A stretch of DNA of 64,000 nt from Pseudomonas orientalis (lineage in GTDB: Bacteria; Pseudomonadota; Gammaproteobacteria; Pseudomonadales; Pseudomonadaceae), in contig NZ_JYLM01000015.1 of the NCBI RefSeq assembly GCF_001439815.1, positions 39,236 through 103,235 of the forward strand, in the 5' to 3' direction. Both the position numbers and the translations under genes were made by a program. Shown piece by piece: positions 43,494 through 52,164 of the stretch; within the stretch, counting starts at the first letter, position 1, and each line of letters begins with the position of its first letter. The notes beneath the pieces are model-generated. The model was not told the origin of the DNA, made no database searches, and saw only the letters and a list, made by a program, of their open reading frames with translations.

Positions 43494-44783
43494 ATGTCCT
43501 CCGTGCCCGCAAGCAGCGCGCAACCGTCGCGCCCGCTGACCCGCAACGACTACAAAACCCTGTCGCTGTCTGCCTTGGGCGGGGCGCTGGAGTTCTACGA
43601 CTTCATCATTTTCGTGTTTTTCGCCACCGTGGTCGGGAAACTGTTCTTCCCCGTCGACATGCCCGAATGGCTGCGCATGATGCAGACCTTCGGCATTTTC
43701 GCCGCCGGCTACCTCGCACGCCCGCTGGGCGGCATCATCATGGCGCACTTCGGCGACCTGCTGGGCCGCAAGAAAATGTTCACCCTGAGCATCTTCATGA
43801 TGGCCGTGCCGACCCTGATCATGGGCCTGCTGCCGACCTACGCGCAGATCGGCCTGTGGGCGCCGCTCCTGTTGCTGCTGATGCGCATCATCCAGGGCGC
43901 GGCGATTGGCGGTGAAGTCCCGGGCGCCTGGGTATTCGTCTCCGAACATGTTCCACCACGCCATATCGGCTACGCCTGCGGCACCTTGACCAGCGGCCTC
44001 ACCGCCGGCATTTTGCTGGGTTCGCTGGTGGCCACGGCTATCAACTCGATCTACAGCCCGGAGCAGGTCTCGGATTTCGCCTGGCGCATTCCGTTCCTGC
44101 TTGGCGGTGTGTTCGGTTTGCTGTCGGTGTACCTGCGTCGCTGGCTGCATGAAACGCCGATCTTTGCCGAAATGCAGCAACGCAAGACCCTGGCCGCCGA
44201 GCTGCCGTTGCGCGCGGTACTGCGCGATCACCGTGGCGCGATCGTGTTGTCGATGCTGCTGACCTGGCTGCTGTCGGCCGGTGTAGTAGTGGTCATCCTG
44301 ATGACCCCGACCGTATTGCAAACCGTCTACCACTTCAGCCCTACGGTTGCGTTGCAGGCCAACAGCCTGGCCATCGTCACCCTGAGCCTGGGGTGCATCG
44401 CATCCGGCGCACTGGCTGACCGCTTCGGCGCCGGCCGCGTGTTGATCAGCGGCTGCGCATTATTGCTGGCAACTTCGTGGACGCTGTATCACAGCCTGAT
44501 GACCCATCCGGACTGGCTGTTTCCGCTGTACGCCCTGACCGGCTTGTTTGTCGGCACCATCGGTGTGGTGCCCTACGTGATGGTCAAGGCTTTCCCGCCG
44601 GTGGTGCGCTTCAGCGGCTTGTCGTTTTCCTACAACGTGGCCTACGCCGTGTTCGGCGGGCTGACGCCGCTGGCGGTGTCGCTGCTGATGAAGGAGAGCC
44701 CGATGGGGCCGGCCTACTACGTGGCTGCCCTGTGTGTGATGGGGATGGTGGTGGGCGGGTATCTGTGGAAGCACAAGCGGTAA
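43494..44783 (+). CDS. MFS transporter, metabolite:H+ symporter type
   Basis: 429-residue transporter with twelve predicted membrane helices. MHS-type signatures are ALEFYDFIIFVFFATVVG, the loop 2-3 motif GDLLGRKKMF, IIQGAAIGGEVPGAWVFVSE and the loop motif DRFGAGRVLIS. The family carries organic acids, betaines or amino acids with protons; the substrate is unknown. The start ATG 43494 gives the typical N-terminus SSVPASSAQPSRPLTRNDYK; the frame extends to 43374 but lacks support. A hairpin with a T-rich tail lies inside the end of the convergent PIN gene. Confidence 0.9.
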   Translation: MSSVPASSAQPSRPLTRNDYKTLSLSALGGALEFYDFIIFVFFATVVGKLFFPVDMPEWLRMMQTFGIFAAGYLARPLGGIIMAHFGDLLGRKKMFTLSIFMMAVPTLIMGLLPTYAQIGLWAPLLLLLMRIIQGAAIGGEVPGAWVFVSEHVPPRHIGYACGTLTSGLTAGILLGSLVATAINSIYSPEQVSDFAWRIPFLLGGVFGLLSVYLRRWLHETPIFAEMQQRKTLAAELPLRAVLRDHRGAIVLSMLLTWLLSAGVVVVILMTPTVLQTVYHFSPTVALQANSLAIVTLSLGCIASGALADRFGAGRVLISGCALLLATSWTLYHSLMTHPDWLFPLYALTGLFVGTIGVVPYVMVKAFPPVVRFSGLSFSYNVAYAVFGGLTPLAVSLLMKESPMGPAYYVAALCVMGMVVGGYLWKHKR

Positions 44784-44833
44784 TCAGTTCAGGGGCATGC
44801 TATGTACACGGATGTACTTGTTAGAAAAGTGGT

Positions 44834-45325
44834 CTACGTGGATCTCCAACCGGAGATCCTTATTTGGCATTCTGATGCCGGTAAACGGGCGCCGCCAGTC
44901 AGCATATGTTCCAGCGCCACTGCTGCGTCAGTGGCGTTGAGGACTTGATGTTCGACCATTAGGTCGAGTAACCAAAGCGCACCGTGTACCTGCAGTCCGT
45001 CCCGAATTGCCTGACGACGTAGCTTCCCATCGCCAGTGAGTAACGGTCTTCCGGTTGTTTGTGCCAGTAGGTAGCAAGAAACGTCGGCCAAGGAGCTGTT
45101 GTTGTGTTCGACCTTAAGCTCTAAGAGTTTTTGCACGCCTCCCTCGTCAAATGATTCGACAACCAGCCCTTGGACGAGCAGTTCATCATGGGGAAAATCC
45201 TCAAGCTCCTGCATGACGAAATCGGTGCAGCAGAGGGTGAATGGCAGCCTGAACATATGCTCCAGCAATCCCGCGTTTCTGAAATCAATCCAGATGTTGG
45301 TGTCGCTGATATAGATCAGGCTCAT
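44834..45325 (-). CDS. PIN-domain ribonuclease, probable toxin
   Basis: 163-residue PIN-domain protein. The acidic metal-binding set is Asp8 (YISDTNIWIDF), Glu40, Asp81 (LADVSCYLLA) and Asp99 (LLTGDGKLR), as in VapC-like RNases. Beyond the PIN core it has a C-terminal tail of about 40 residues. Its ATG overlaps the stop of the XRE-ImmA/IrrE gene by four bases (ATGA), antitoxin first, toxin second. The GC content is lower than that of the flanking core genes, which suggests transfer. PIN proteins paired with ImmA/IrrE-type partners are a recognised type II toxin-antitoxin variant. Confidence 0.8.
   Translation of the reverse strand: MSLIYISDTNIWIDFRNAGLLEHMFRLPFTLCCTDFVMQELEDFPHDELLVQGLVVESFDEGGVQKLLELKVEHNNSSLADVSCYLLAQTTGRPLLTGDGKLRRQAIRDGLQVHGALWLLDLMVEHQVLNATDAAVALEHMLTGGARLPASECQIRISGWRST
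44840..44864 (+). terminator. Possible terminator of the MFS gene inside the PIN 3' end
   Basis: A perfect 8-bp stem GGATCTCC / GGAGATCC with a 4-base loop is followed by TTATTT on the forward strand, 57 bp after the MFS stop. Confidence 0.45.
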
Positions 45326-46380
45326 GCACTCTCCAGTGAGCCCAGAAAGTTGGGGTCTAAAGCCCTCACCGGACGACGCAGCAACTCGGCCGCTCGTGAT
45401 TTGGTGATAAGGCCTTCCGCTAACCCCCAGAAAACGAGTGACTCAAAACGCTGAGGTGGTTTGCAAGGTAGCGGCTCAGGTTCTGCTTTGCGCCAGCCAT
45501 TGCTACTGAACTGAATAGTCAGGGACTTGTAGCCGCCTTCCCCTAACAGTTTAAGGTCCTTTAATCGACGCAGCGCTGCATGCATTGAGAGCCCGTATTG
45601 GCGTTTAGCGATCAATAGTTCTCTAGGGTGGACGCGAGAGCGTTGGTGATTCCCAAAATCCCCGGTGACGCTTTTAGCTGGATAAAGGAAAGCGCCTGCG
45701 AAACGGTGACAGCAGTTTTCTTTATCGCGCTCGGGCATATCCTCAGGCAGCTTCATCACCCAGTGCCCCAATTCATGAGCAGCGGTGAAGCGAATACGTT
45801 CGCCTGCTCTCTGAGCATTTAAAGCAATCAGCACATGTTTGCCGTCATTGGTGGCGGCGCAAGCGCCATCGAAATCATCCGGACCCTCCAGCATCACCAC
45901 TTTAATGCCGTGCTCTTCCAACTGCTCAGTCAGGTGAGCGATAGGATCTTCGCCTATACCCCAATACTTACGGAGCTCATCCGCCGCTCGTTCCGCTTCC
46001 GCTATAGAGGATACTGGCAGCATCTGTGCTGGGGTTTCGGCAGTCTTGATATCTTGTGGATCGAAACACTCTTCCAGAGATATATAGCGTTCCAGATGCT
46101 CTCGAATCTGTTCCTCAACCTGGACCTGACGGTATTGAGGCATCTTCGCAAGTTTGCGGAACTCCAGCGGCGCGAGTGGCAGTGCTTGAGGACGAAAAAA
46201 ATACTCCGGGCTCACCTCCAGCGCCTTTGCCAATTGCAAAAGGCGCCGAGAGTTTGGGGTACTCAACCCTTTTTCATATTTGCTCAGGCCTTGCTTGGTA
46301 ATGTCGCCGAGACGCAGTGCCAGTGCTTCTAGCGACATGCCACGCAATAACCTTGCGCGACGAATTCGGTCATTGATCAT
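45322..46380 (-). CDS. XRE-family HTH and ImmA/IrrE peptidase-domain protein, probable antitoxin
   Basis: 352 residues. An N-terminal XRE/Cro helix-turn-helix (about 1-63: SLEALALRLGDITKQGLSKY) is joined to an ImmA/IrrE-type metallopeptidase domain (about 130-260) with the zinc motif HELGH at 202-206 intact. A C-terminal region of about 60 residues ends in a helical segment. ImmA/IrrE proteins cleave repressors in phage and radiation responses; in TA modules the XRE-COG2856 protein acts as antitoxin and autorepressor. It precedes and overlaps the PIN gene. The inverted repeat at 46394-46433 just upstream is the probable operator, and its right arm carries a perfect TTGACA -35 on this strand. 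Confidence 0.85.
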   Translation of the reverse strand: MINDRIRRARLLRGMSLEALALRLGDITKQGLSKYEKGLSTPNSRRLLQLAKALEVSPEYFFRPQALPLAPLEFRKLAKMPQYRQVQVEEQIREHLERYISLEECFDPQDIKTAETPAQMLPVSSIAEAERAADELRKYWGIGEDPIAHLTEQLEEHGIKVVMLEGPDDFDGACAATNDGKHVLIALNAQRAGERIRFTAAHELGHWVMKLPEDMPERDKENCCHRFAGAFLYPAKSVTGDFGNHQRSRVHPRELLIAKRQYGLSMHAALRRLKDLKLLGEGGYKSLTIQFSSNGWRKAEPEPLPCKPPQRFESLVFWGLAEGLITKSRAAELLRRPVRALDPNFLGSLESA

Positions 46381-46393
46381 GTGGGGTCTCCTT

Positions 46394-46433
46394 AGGTTGA
46401 CAAGACTATGCTTTGGTTTGATTTTGTCAACCT
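46394..46433. promoter_or_regulatory. Long inverted-repeat operator of the PIN/ImmA-IrrE module
   Basis: Two perfect 10-bp arms AGGTTGACAA and TTGTCAACCT have centres 30 bp apart, about three helical turns. Reading toward the gene, TTGACA (46430-46425) serves as a -35 and TAGTCT (46408-46403, 16 bp spacing) as a weak -10, so a bound repressor would cover the promoter. Confidence 0.75.
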
Positions 46434-46702
46434 GAGGTTCACCGTGAGTCGCTCAGGCTTTAATTTCGGGAAAAGCTCCTAAACGATTCGGGCTTGCAGT
46501 CCTGGTCGCTGAGTTTGCAGCGGGGCGGAAAGACTATTAATAAGGCCAGTTCCGAGCGACAACCCTAAAAAGGTGTGGGAAATCTCCGATCTGCTATTGC
46601 ACAGTGGTTTCAAGCCAGGGCTCTCGTCACGTTCATCTACCCACTCAAACCTGTATTTCTGAAATTTTTCTTATTAAATGCAAATCCCTACCCAATGCTG
46701 GC
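46434..46702. other. Intergenic stretch before the pstS promoter
   Basis: Roughly 270 bp between the TA operator and the Pho box, with lower GC content than the flanking core genes. I saw no gene, repeat or terminator in it. Confidence 0.4.
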
Positions 46703-46736
46703 CTTTCATCTAATTGTCATATTCCAGACATAGAGT
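46703..46736 (+). promoter_or_regulatory. Pho box and -10 of pstS
   Basis: CTTTCAT-N4-TTGTCAT at 46703-46720 (one mismatch per half) is followed after exactly 10 bp by TAGAGT at 46731-46736. This is the PhoB-activated promoter layout in which the box replaces the -35. Confidence 0.8.
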
Positions 46737-46798
46737 AGTCACACGGCCTCTCGATACTTGGCCCCGATCCAATTATCCCTATCTGCTAGGAGCAAGGC

Positions 46799-47785
46799 AT
46801 GAAACTGAAACGTTTGATGGCGGCAATGACGTTTGTCGCTGCTGGCGTCGCGACCGCCAACGCGGTGGCTGCTGGCGTTGACCCGGCGATCCCGGCTTAC
46901 GTCAAGACCACGGGTGTGTCGGGCAACCTGTCCAGCGTCGGTTCCGATACCCTGGCGAACCTGATGACCCTGTGGGCCGAGGGTTACAAAAAGGAATACC
47001 CGAACGTCAACATCCAGATTCAAGCGGCCGGCTCTGCCACCGCGCCACCTGCGCTGACTGAAGGCACCTCCAACCTGGGCCCGATGAGCCGCAAGATGAA
47101 GGACACGGAACTGGCGGCCTTCGAGCAGAAGTACGGTTACAAGCCAACCGCTATCCCGGTGGCCGTGGATGCCCTGGCGGTATTCGTGCACAAGGACAAC
47201 CCGATCCAGCACCTGACCATGGAACAGGTCGATGCGATCTTCTCCTCGACTCGCCTGTGCGGCGCCAAAGCCGACGTGAAAACCTGGGGCGACCTGGGCG
47301 TGACCGGCGACCTGGCCAACAAGCCGGTTCAACTGTTCGGCCGCAACTCGGTGTCCGGCACCTACGGCTACTTCAAGGAAGAAGCCCTGTGCAAAGGCGA
47401 CTACAAGCCTAACGTCAATGAACAGCCAGGCTCGGCCTCGGTCGTGCAGTCGATCAGCTCCTCGCTGAACGGCATCGGTTATTCGGGCATCGGCTACAAG
47501 ACCGCCAGCGTGAAGACCGTGGCCCTGGCCAAGAAAGGCAGCACCGACTACATCGAAGACAGCGAAGAAAACGCCCTGAACGGTAAGTATCCGCTGTCGC
47601 GTTTCCTCTACGTGTATGTCAACAAAGCCCCGAACAAGCCGTTGGCTCCGCTGGAAGCCGAGTTCGTGAAACTGGTGCTGTCCAAGCAGGGCCAGGAAGT
47701 TGTAGTGAAAGACGGCTACATCCCGCTGCCAGCCAAAGTGGCCGCCAAGGCCCTGGCTGACCTGGGTCTGAAAGAAGGCAACTAA
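46799..47785 (+). CDS. pstS: Phosphate ABC transporter binding protein PstS
   Basis: 328-residue periplasmic high-affinity phosphate-binding protein. The signal peptide covers about 1-25 (ending AVAAG). Phosphate-contacting motifs are VGSDTLANLM, SNLGPMSRKM and GRNSVSGTYGYFKEE. Pseudomonas PstS also acts outside the cell in some strains. It has its own Pho-box promoter and a short terminator, followed by a REPIN, so it is probably transcribed at a higher level than the downstream permease genes. Confidence 0.96.
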   Translation: MKLKRLMAAMTFVAAGVATANAVAAGVDPAIPAYVKTTGVSGNLSSVGSDTLANLMTLWAEGYKKEYPNVNIQIQAAGSATAPPALTEGTSNLGPMSRKMKDTELAAFEQKYGYKPTAIPVAVDALAVFVHKDNPIQHLTMEQVDAIFSSTRLCGAKADVKTWGDLGVTGDLANKPVQLFGRNSVSGTYGYFKEEALCKGDYKPNVNEQPGSASVVQSISSSLNGIGYSGIGYKTASVKTVALAKKGSTDYIEDSEENALNGKYPLSRFLYVYVNKAPNKPLAPLEAEFVKLVLSKQGQEVVVKDGYIPLPAKVAAKALADLGLKEGN

Positions 47786-47793
47786 GTAGCTGA

Positions 47794-47814
47794 GCTGGGT
47801 AAACCAGCCTTTTT
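47794..47814 (+). terminator. Short terminator after pstS
   Basis: A 5-bp stem GCTGG / CCAGC with a 5-base loop is followed by CTTTTT. It is weak but correctly placed, and the REPIN begins at its T tract. Confidence 0.5.
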
Positions 47815-47913
47815 GTAGGAGCGAGCTTGCTCGCGAAAGACGATAGGGCGCCGCGGTTATTCAGAAACGGCGCGTTATCGTTGACGACCTTCGCGAGCAA
47901 GCTCGCTCCTACA
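47814..47913. repeat. REPIN, GAGCGAGCTTGCTCGC class
   Basis: Inverted units TGTAGGAGCGAGCTTGCTCG at 47814 onward and its complement ending at 47913. It lies between pstS and the pstC promoter. Confidence 0.92.
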
Positions 47914-47976
47914 GAAACTTCTAATTTTTTATCCGCTGCCAGCCCTGCTTCGCGGCGGATTTCCTGCGTCACTGCA

Positions 47977-48010
47977 CTGTCATCTTTCTGTCATACAGGA
48001 CCGCTAGGGT
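47977..48010 (+). promoter_or_regulatory. Perfect Pho box and -10 of pstC
   Basis: CTGTCAT-CTTT-CTGTCAT at 47977-47994 matches the consensus exactly, and TAGGGT follows after 10 bp (48005-48010). The predicted transcription start falls at about 48017, the A of the first ATG of pstC. Confidence 0.9.
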
Positions 48011-48016
48011 GTGCGC

Positions 48017-50302
48017 ATGAATGATCTGGCCAATTCCACCATGACGACGACTTCTCCCCCCAAGCGCATTGATTTCAATACGCCTGAGCTGCAACGCAAG
48101 CGCCGCATTCGCGCGCTCAAGGATCGCCTGACCCGTTGGTACGTGCTGGTCGGCGGTCTCGCCGTTCTCGGCGCCATTACCCTGATCTTCTTCTTTCTGG
48201 CCTATGTCGTCGCGCCCTTGTTCCAAGGTGCATCGTTGACCAAGGAAGACGCACTGACCCCGGCCTGGATCCAGGACGCCGGCAAGCCGCTGATGATCTC
48301 CATCGAAGAACAGAACCAGGTCGCCATGCGGGTTTCCGACAAGGGTCAGGCGCTGTTCTTTAATCTGGAGACTGGCGCCGAGCTCAAACGCGTCGACCTG
48401 CCGCTTCCGGCCGGGACCAGCGTCGCGTCCATCGGTGAAGACCAGCCCGGCAGCCCGCTGGTGATCCTCGGATTGTCCAATGGCCAGTCCATGGTGTTCC
48501 GCCACACCTATAAGGTGTCTTACCCCGACGGCAAGAAGACCATCAGCCCGGCGATCGAATACCCTTACGGCGAAACCCCGATCGTCCTGGATGACGCGGG
48601 TCGCCCGCTGGAACATGTAGCGCTCAACGCCACGGATACCAAGCTGGTGATCGCAGGTTCGGCCGGTTCGCACTTGAACGTGCTGACCCTGAGCCGCGAA
48701 GAAAACATGATGACCGGCGAAGTCACCAGCGAGCAGAAGCGTGTCGAGCTGCCGCAAATGACCGAACCGGTGAAGGCGATCTTCATCGACCCGCGCCAGC
48801 AATGGTTGTATGTGATCAACGGTCGCGCCCTGGCCGACGTGTTCAGCCTGCGCGACAAGAGCCTCAACGGTCGCTACAAACTGCTGGAAGACGGCAATGC
48901 CGAAGTCACCGCCAGCACCCAGCTGGTGGGCGGCATCTCGTTGATCGTCGGTAACTCCAAGGGCGGTCTGGCCCAATGGTTCATGGCCCGTGACCCGGAT
49001 GGTGAGCAGCGCCTCAAGCAAATCCGTACCTTCCAGATGGGCACTGCGCCCATCGTGGAAATCACCGCTGAAGAACGTCGCAAAGGCTTCACTGCCCTCG
49101 ACGCTTCCGGCCAGTTCGGCGTGTTCCACAGCACCGCGCACCGCACCTTGCTGGTCGACCCCGTAGTCGACGGCCCGGGCGTGTTCGGCCTGTCGCCACG
49201 GGCCAACCACGTGATCGTCGAGGCCGGCGGCAAGCTGCAACCCTTGCTGCTCGACAACCCGCACCCGGAAGTCTCGTGGAGCGCGCTGTGGAGCAAGGTC
49301 TGGTACGAGAACTACGACGAACCTAAGTACGTCTGGCAATCAACCGCCGCCAACACCGACTTCGAACCCAAGATGAGCCTGGCGCCGCTGACCTTCGGTA
49401 CGCTGAAAGCCGCGTTTTACGCCATGCTGCTCGCCGCGCCGCTGGCCGTGGCCGCCGCCATCTACACCGCCTACTTCATGGCCCCGAGCCTGCGCCGCAA
49501 GGTCAAGCCGGTGATCGAGCTGATGGAAGCGATGCCGACGGTGATCCTCGGCTTCTTCGCCGGCCTGTTCCTGGCGCCGTATGTGGAAGGGCATCTGCCG
49601 GGGATTTTCAGCCTGCTGATGCTGTTGCCGATTGGCATCCTGGTGGCCGGTTTTGTGTTCAGCCGTTTGCCTGAGTCGATCCGTCTGCGGGTGCCGGATG
49701 GCTGGGAAAGCGCGATCCTGATCCCGGTGATCCTGTTCGTGGGCTGGCTCTCGCTGTACATGAGCCCGTACCTGGAAACCTGGTTCTTTGGCGGTGACAT
49801 GCGCATGTGGATCTCCCATGACCTGGGCATCACCTACGACCAGCGCAACGCCCTGGTGGTCGGCCTGGCCATGGGCTTTGCGGTGATCCCGAACATCTAC
49901 TCCATCGCCGAAGACGCCGTGTTCAGCGTGCCGCGCGGCCTGACCCTGGGCTCCCTGGCCCTGGGCGCCACGCCCTGGCAGACCATGACTCGCGTGGTGA
50001 TCCTGACCGCCAGCCCGGGCATCTTCTCGGCGCTGATGATCGGCATGGGCCGCGCCGTGGGCGAGACCATGATCGTGCTGATGGCCACCGGCAATACGCC
50101 GGTGATGGAGATGAACCTGTTCGAAGGCCTGCGCACCCTGGCGGCCAACGTTGCGGTGGAGATGCCCGAGTCGGAAGTGGGCGGCAGTCACTACCGCGTG
50201 CTGTTCCTCTCGGCGCTGGTGCTGCTGCTGTTCACCTTCATCATGAACACCCTCGCGGAGCTGATCCGTCAGCGTCTGCGCAAGAAATACTCGTCGCTTT
50301 AA
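48017..50302 (+). CDS. pstC: Phosphate ABC transporter permease PstC (long form)
   Basis: 761-residue permease. One helix at about 42-70 (WYVLVGGLAVLGAITLIFFF) is followed by a periplasmic region of nearly 400 residues, then the five-helix permease core in the last 300 (MEAMPTVILGFFAG; EAA loop GSLALGATPWQTMTRVVILT). E. coli PstC is only about 319 residues. The long form is typical of Pseudomonas and related genera. Start choice: ATG 48017 coincides with the predicted transcript start, which would make the message leaderless; ATG 48041 would leave a 24-nt leader but lacks a ribosome site. Co-transcribed with pstA. Confidence 0.93.
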   Translation: MNDLANSTMTTTSPPKRIDFNTPELQRKRRIRALKDRLTRWYVLVGGLAVLGAITLIFFFLAYVVAPLFQGASLTKEDALTPAWIQDAGKPLMISIEEQNQVAMRVSDKGQALFFNLETGAELKRVDLPLPAGTSVASIGEDQPGSPLVILGLSNGQSMVFRHTYKVSYPDGKKTISPAIEYPYGETPIVLDDAGRPLEHVALNATDTKLVIAGSAGSHLNVLTLSREENMMTGEVTSEQKRVELPQMTEPVKAIFIDPRQQWLYVINGRALADVFSLRDKSLNGRYKLLEDGNAEVTASTQLVGGISLIVGNSKGGLAQWFMARDPDGEQRLKQIRTFQMGTAPIVEITAEERRKGFTALDASGQFGVFHSTAHRTLLVDPVVDGPGVFGLSPRANHVIVEAGGKLQPLLLDNPHPEVSWSALWSKVWYENYDEPKYVWQSTAANTDFEPKMSLAPLTFGTLKAAFYAMLLAAPLAVAAAIYTAYFMAPSLRRKVKPVIELMEAMPTVILGFFAGLFLAPYVEGHLPGIFSLLMLLPIGILVAGFVFSRLPESIRLRVPDGWESAILIPVILFVGWLSLYMSPYLETWFFGGDMRMWISHDLGITYDQRNALVVGLAMGFAVIPNIYSIAEDAVFSVPRGLTLGSLALGATPWQTMTRVVILTASPGIFSALMIGMGRAVGETMIVLMATGNTPVMEMNLFEGLRTLAANVAVEMPESEVGGSHYRVLFLSALVLLLFTFIMNTLAELIRQRLRKKYSSL

Positions 50303-50317
50303 GAAAGGTAGAAGTCT

Positions 50318-51988
50318 GTGAAACAGAACTCCCTGAATGGATGGTTCAAGAGCGGCGCCCCCGGCGTCTGGATCAGCGGTGGCGCGGTGTCCATCGCGGT
50401 CATCATGACCATTGGTTTGCTGGCGGTGATTGCGGTGCGCGGTCTGGGCCACTTCTGGCCGGCCGACCTGATCCAGGCCAACTACAACGTACCGGGCCAG
50501 GCCAACCATATCGTCATCGGCGAAGTGGTGCAGAAGGAAGAAGTCCCGCGCGAGCGTCTTAAAAGCGCGGGCCTGCCGGTGCCCGATGAGGGCCCGGAGT
50601 TCATGACCCGTGAGCTGATCAAGGTCGGCAACCGCGACTTGAACGGCAACGACTTCACCTGGATCGTCGGCGAATGGTTGAAGGACCAGACCACGCCGAA
50701 AAACCTGATGACCATCGAACGACGTGAATGGGGCAACTTTTACGGCACCCTGGTCAACGTCAAGCAGGATGGCAAGATCATCGCCGAAGGCGAGGCCGCG
50801 TGGCCGGAGTTGCAAGCGCGTGTGGAGCGTGTCAACACGCTCGCCGCCCAGCTCAAGAGCCTGGAAAAAACCGATATCGGCGCGATCAACTCAGGGCTCG
50901 AGCGCGTCCGCCTGCACGGTCGCAAGCTGGAGCTCGAAGGCAAGCTCGACGCCGCTGCCCAGGCCGACATGGACGCCGACCGCGCCGAACTGAATGCCCG
51001 CTACCAGGACATCGAAGCGCGCCTGGCCGACCTGCACGCCCAGTTCAACCGCGACGCGCTGACCGCCCGCGACGGCAACGGCAAGGAAGTGGAAATCGGC
51101 ATCGGCAAAGTGGTGCACGCCTACCAGCCGAACGCCATGGGCACGATGACCAAGATCGGCTTCTACTTCAGCAAGGTCTGGGAATTCCTCAGCGATGACC
51201 CACGGGAAGCCAACACCGAAGGCGGGATTTTCCCGGCAATCTTCGGCACCGTGATGATGACCCTGATCATGGCGATGATCGTCACCCCGTTCGGCGTGCT
51301 GGCGGCGGTGTACCTGCGTGAGTACGCCAAGCAGAACACCCTGACGCGGATCATCCGCATCGCGGTGAACAACCTGGCGGGCGTACCGGCCATCGTCTAC
51401 GGCGTGTTCGGCCTGGGCTTTTTCGTGTACGTACTGGGTGGCTCGGTGGACCGGCTGTTCTTCGCCGAAGCCCTGCCGGCGCCGACCTTCGGCACGCCGG
51501 GCCTGCTGTGGGCCTCGCTGACCCTGGCGCTGCTGGCGGTGCCGGTGGTGATCGTGGCCACCGAAGAAGGCTTGGCGCGGATTCCTCGCACTGTGCGTGA
51601 AGGCTCACTGGCGCTCGGCGCCACCAAGGCGGAAACGCTGTGGAAGATCGTGCTGCCCATGGCCAGCCCGGCGATGATGACCGGCATGATCCTCGCCGTG
51701 GCCCGTGCCGCCGGTGAAGTGGCGCCGCTGATGCTGGTCGGCGTGGTGAAACTGGCCCCGTCGCTGCCGTTGGACGGCAACTACCCGTACCTGCACCTTG
51801 ACCAGAAGATCATGCACCTGGGCTTCCATATCTATGACGTCGGCTTCCAGAGCCCCAACGTCGAAGCGGCGCGGCCGCTGGTATACGCCACTGCCTTGTT
51901 GCTGGTCATGGTGATTGCCACGCTCAACCTGTCGGCGGTGTGGATACGTAACCACCTGCGCGAGAAATACAAAGCGCTGGACAGCTGA
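50318..51988 (+). CDS. pstA: Phosphate ABC transporter permease PstA (long form)
   Basis: 556-residue permease, again about twice the E. coli length. The N-terminal helix (GGAVSIAVIMTIGLLAVIAV) is followed by a long hydrophilic region with a predicted coiled coil (about 145-250, Leu/Glu/Arg-rich), then the five-helix permease domain (about 300-550; NLAGVPAIVYGVFGLGFFVY; EAA loop GSLALGATKAETLWKIVLPM). The start is GTG at 50318 with AAAGG upstream. It forms the channel with PstC. A REPIN separates it from pstB within the operon. Confidence 0.94.
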   Translation: MKQNSLNGWFKSGAPGVWISGGAVSIAVIMTIGLLAVIAVRGLGHFWPADLIQANYNVPGQANHIVIGEVVQKEEVPRERLKSAGLPVPDEGPEFMTRELIKVGNRDLNGNDFTWIVGEWLKDQTTPKNLMTIERREWGNFYGTLVNVKQDGKIIAEGEAAWPELQARVERVNTLAAQLKSLEKTDIGAINSGLERVRLHGRKLELEGKLDAAAQADMDADRAELNARYQDIEARLADLHAQFNRDALTARDGNGKEVEIGIGKVVHAYQPNAMGTMTKIGFYFSKVWEFLSDDPREANTEGGIFPAIFGTVMMTLIMAMIVTPFGVLAAVYLREYAKQNTLTRIIRIAVNNLAGVPAIVYGVFGLGFFVYVLGGSVDRLFFAEALPAPTFGTPGLLWASLTLALLAVPVVIVATEEGLARIPRTVREGSLALGATKAETLWKIVLPMASPAMMTGMILAVARAAGEVAPLMLVGVVKLAPSLPLDGNYPYLHLDQKIMHLGFHIYDVGFQSPNVEAARPLVYATALLLVMVIATLNLSAVWIRNHLREKYKALDS

Positions 51989-51994
51989 TAACCC

Positions 51995-52094
51995 TGTAGG
52001 AGCGAGCTTGCTCGCGAGAAACGCAAGGGCACCGCGTTCATCCAGGCGCCCCGCGTTATCGTTAACGAGCTTCGCGAGCAAGCTCGCTCCTACA
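51995..52094. repeat. REPIN, GAGCGAGCTTGCTCGC class, inside the pst operon
   Basis: Same class as at 47814 with a closely related loop (both contain CGTTATCGTTRACGA). It sits between pstA and pstB. Confidence 0.92.
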
Positions 52095-52164
52095 GAAGAA
52101 TGATGTAACCGCAGGCCTACCGCCGCGGCTCACTGAAATGAATTGGTAGCACAGGGAGCATCCC

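Noticed and set aside
47814..47913. Considered as a CRISPR-like or IS remnant
   Set aside because: Only two inverted units with one loop and many dispersed relatives; this is the REPIN pattern, not a spaced array or a transposon end.
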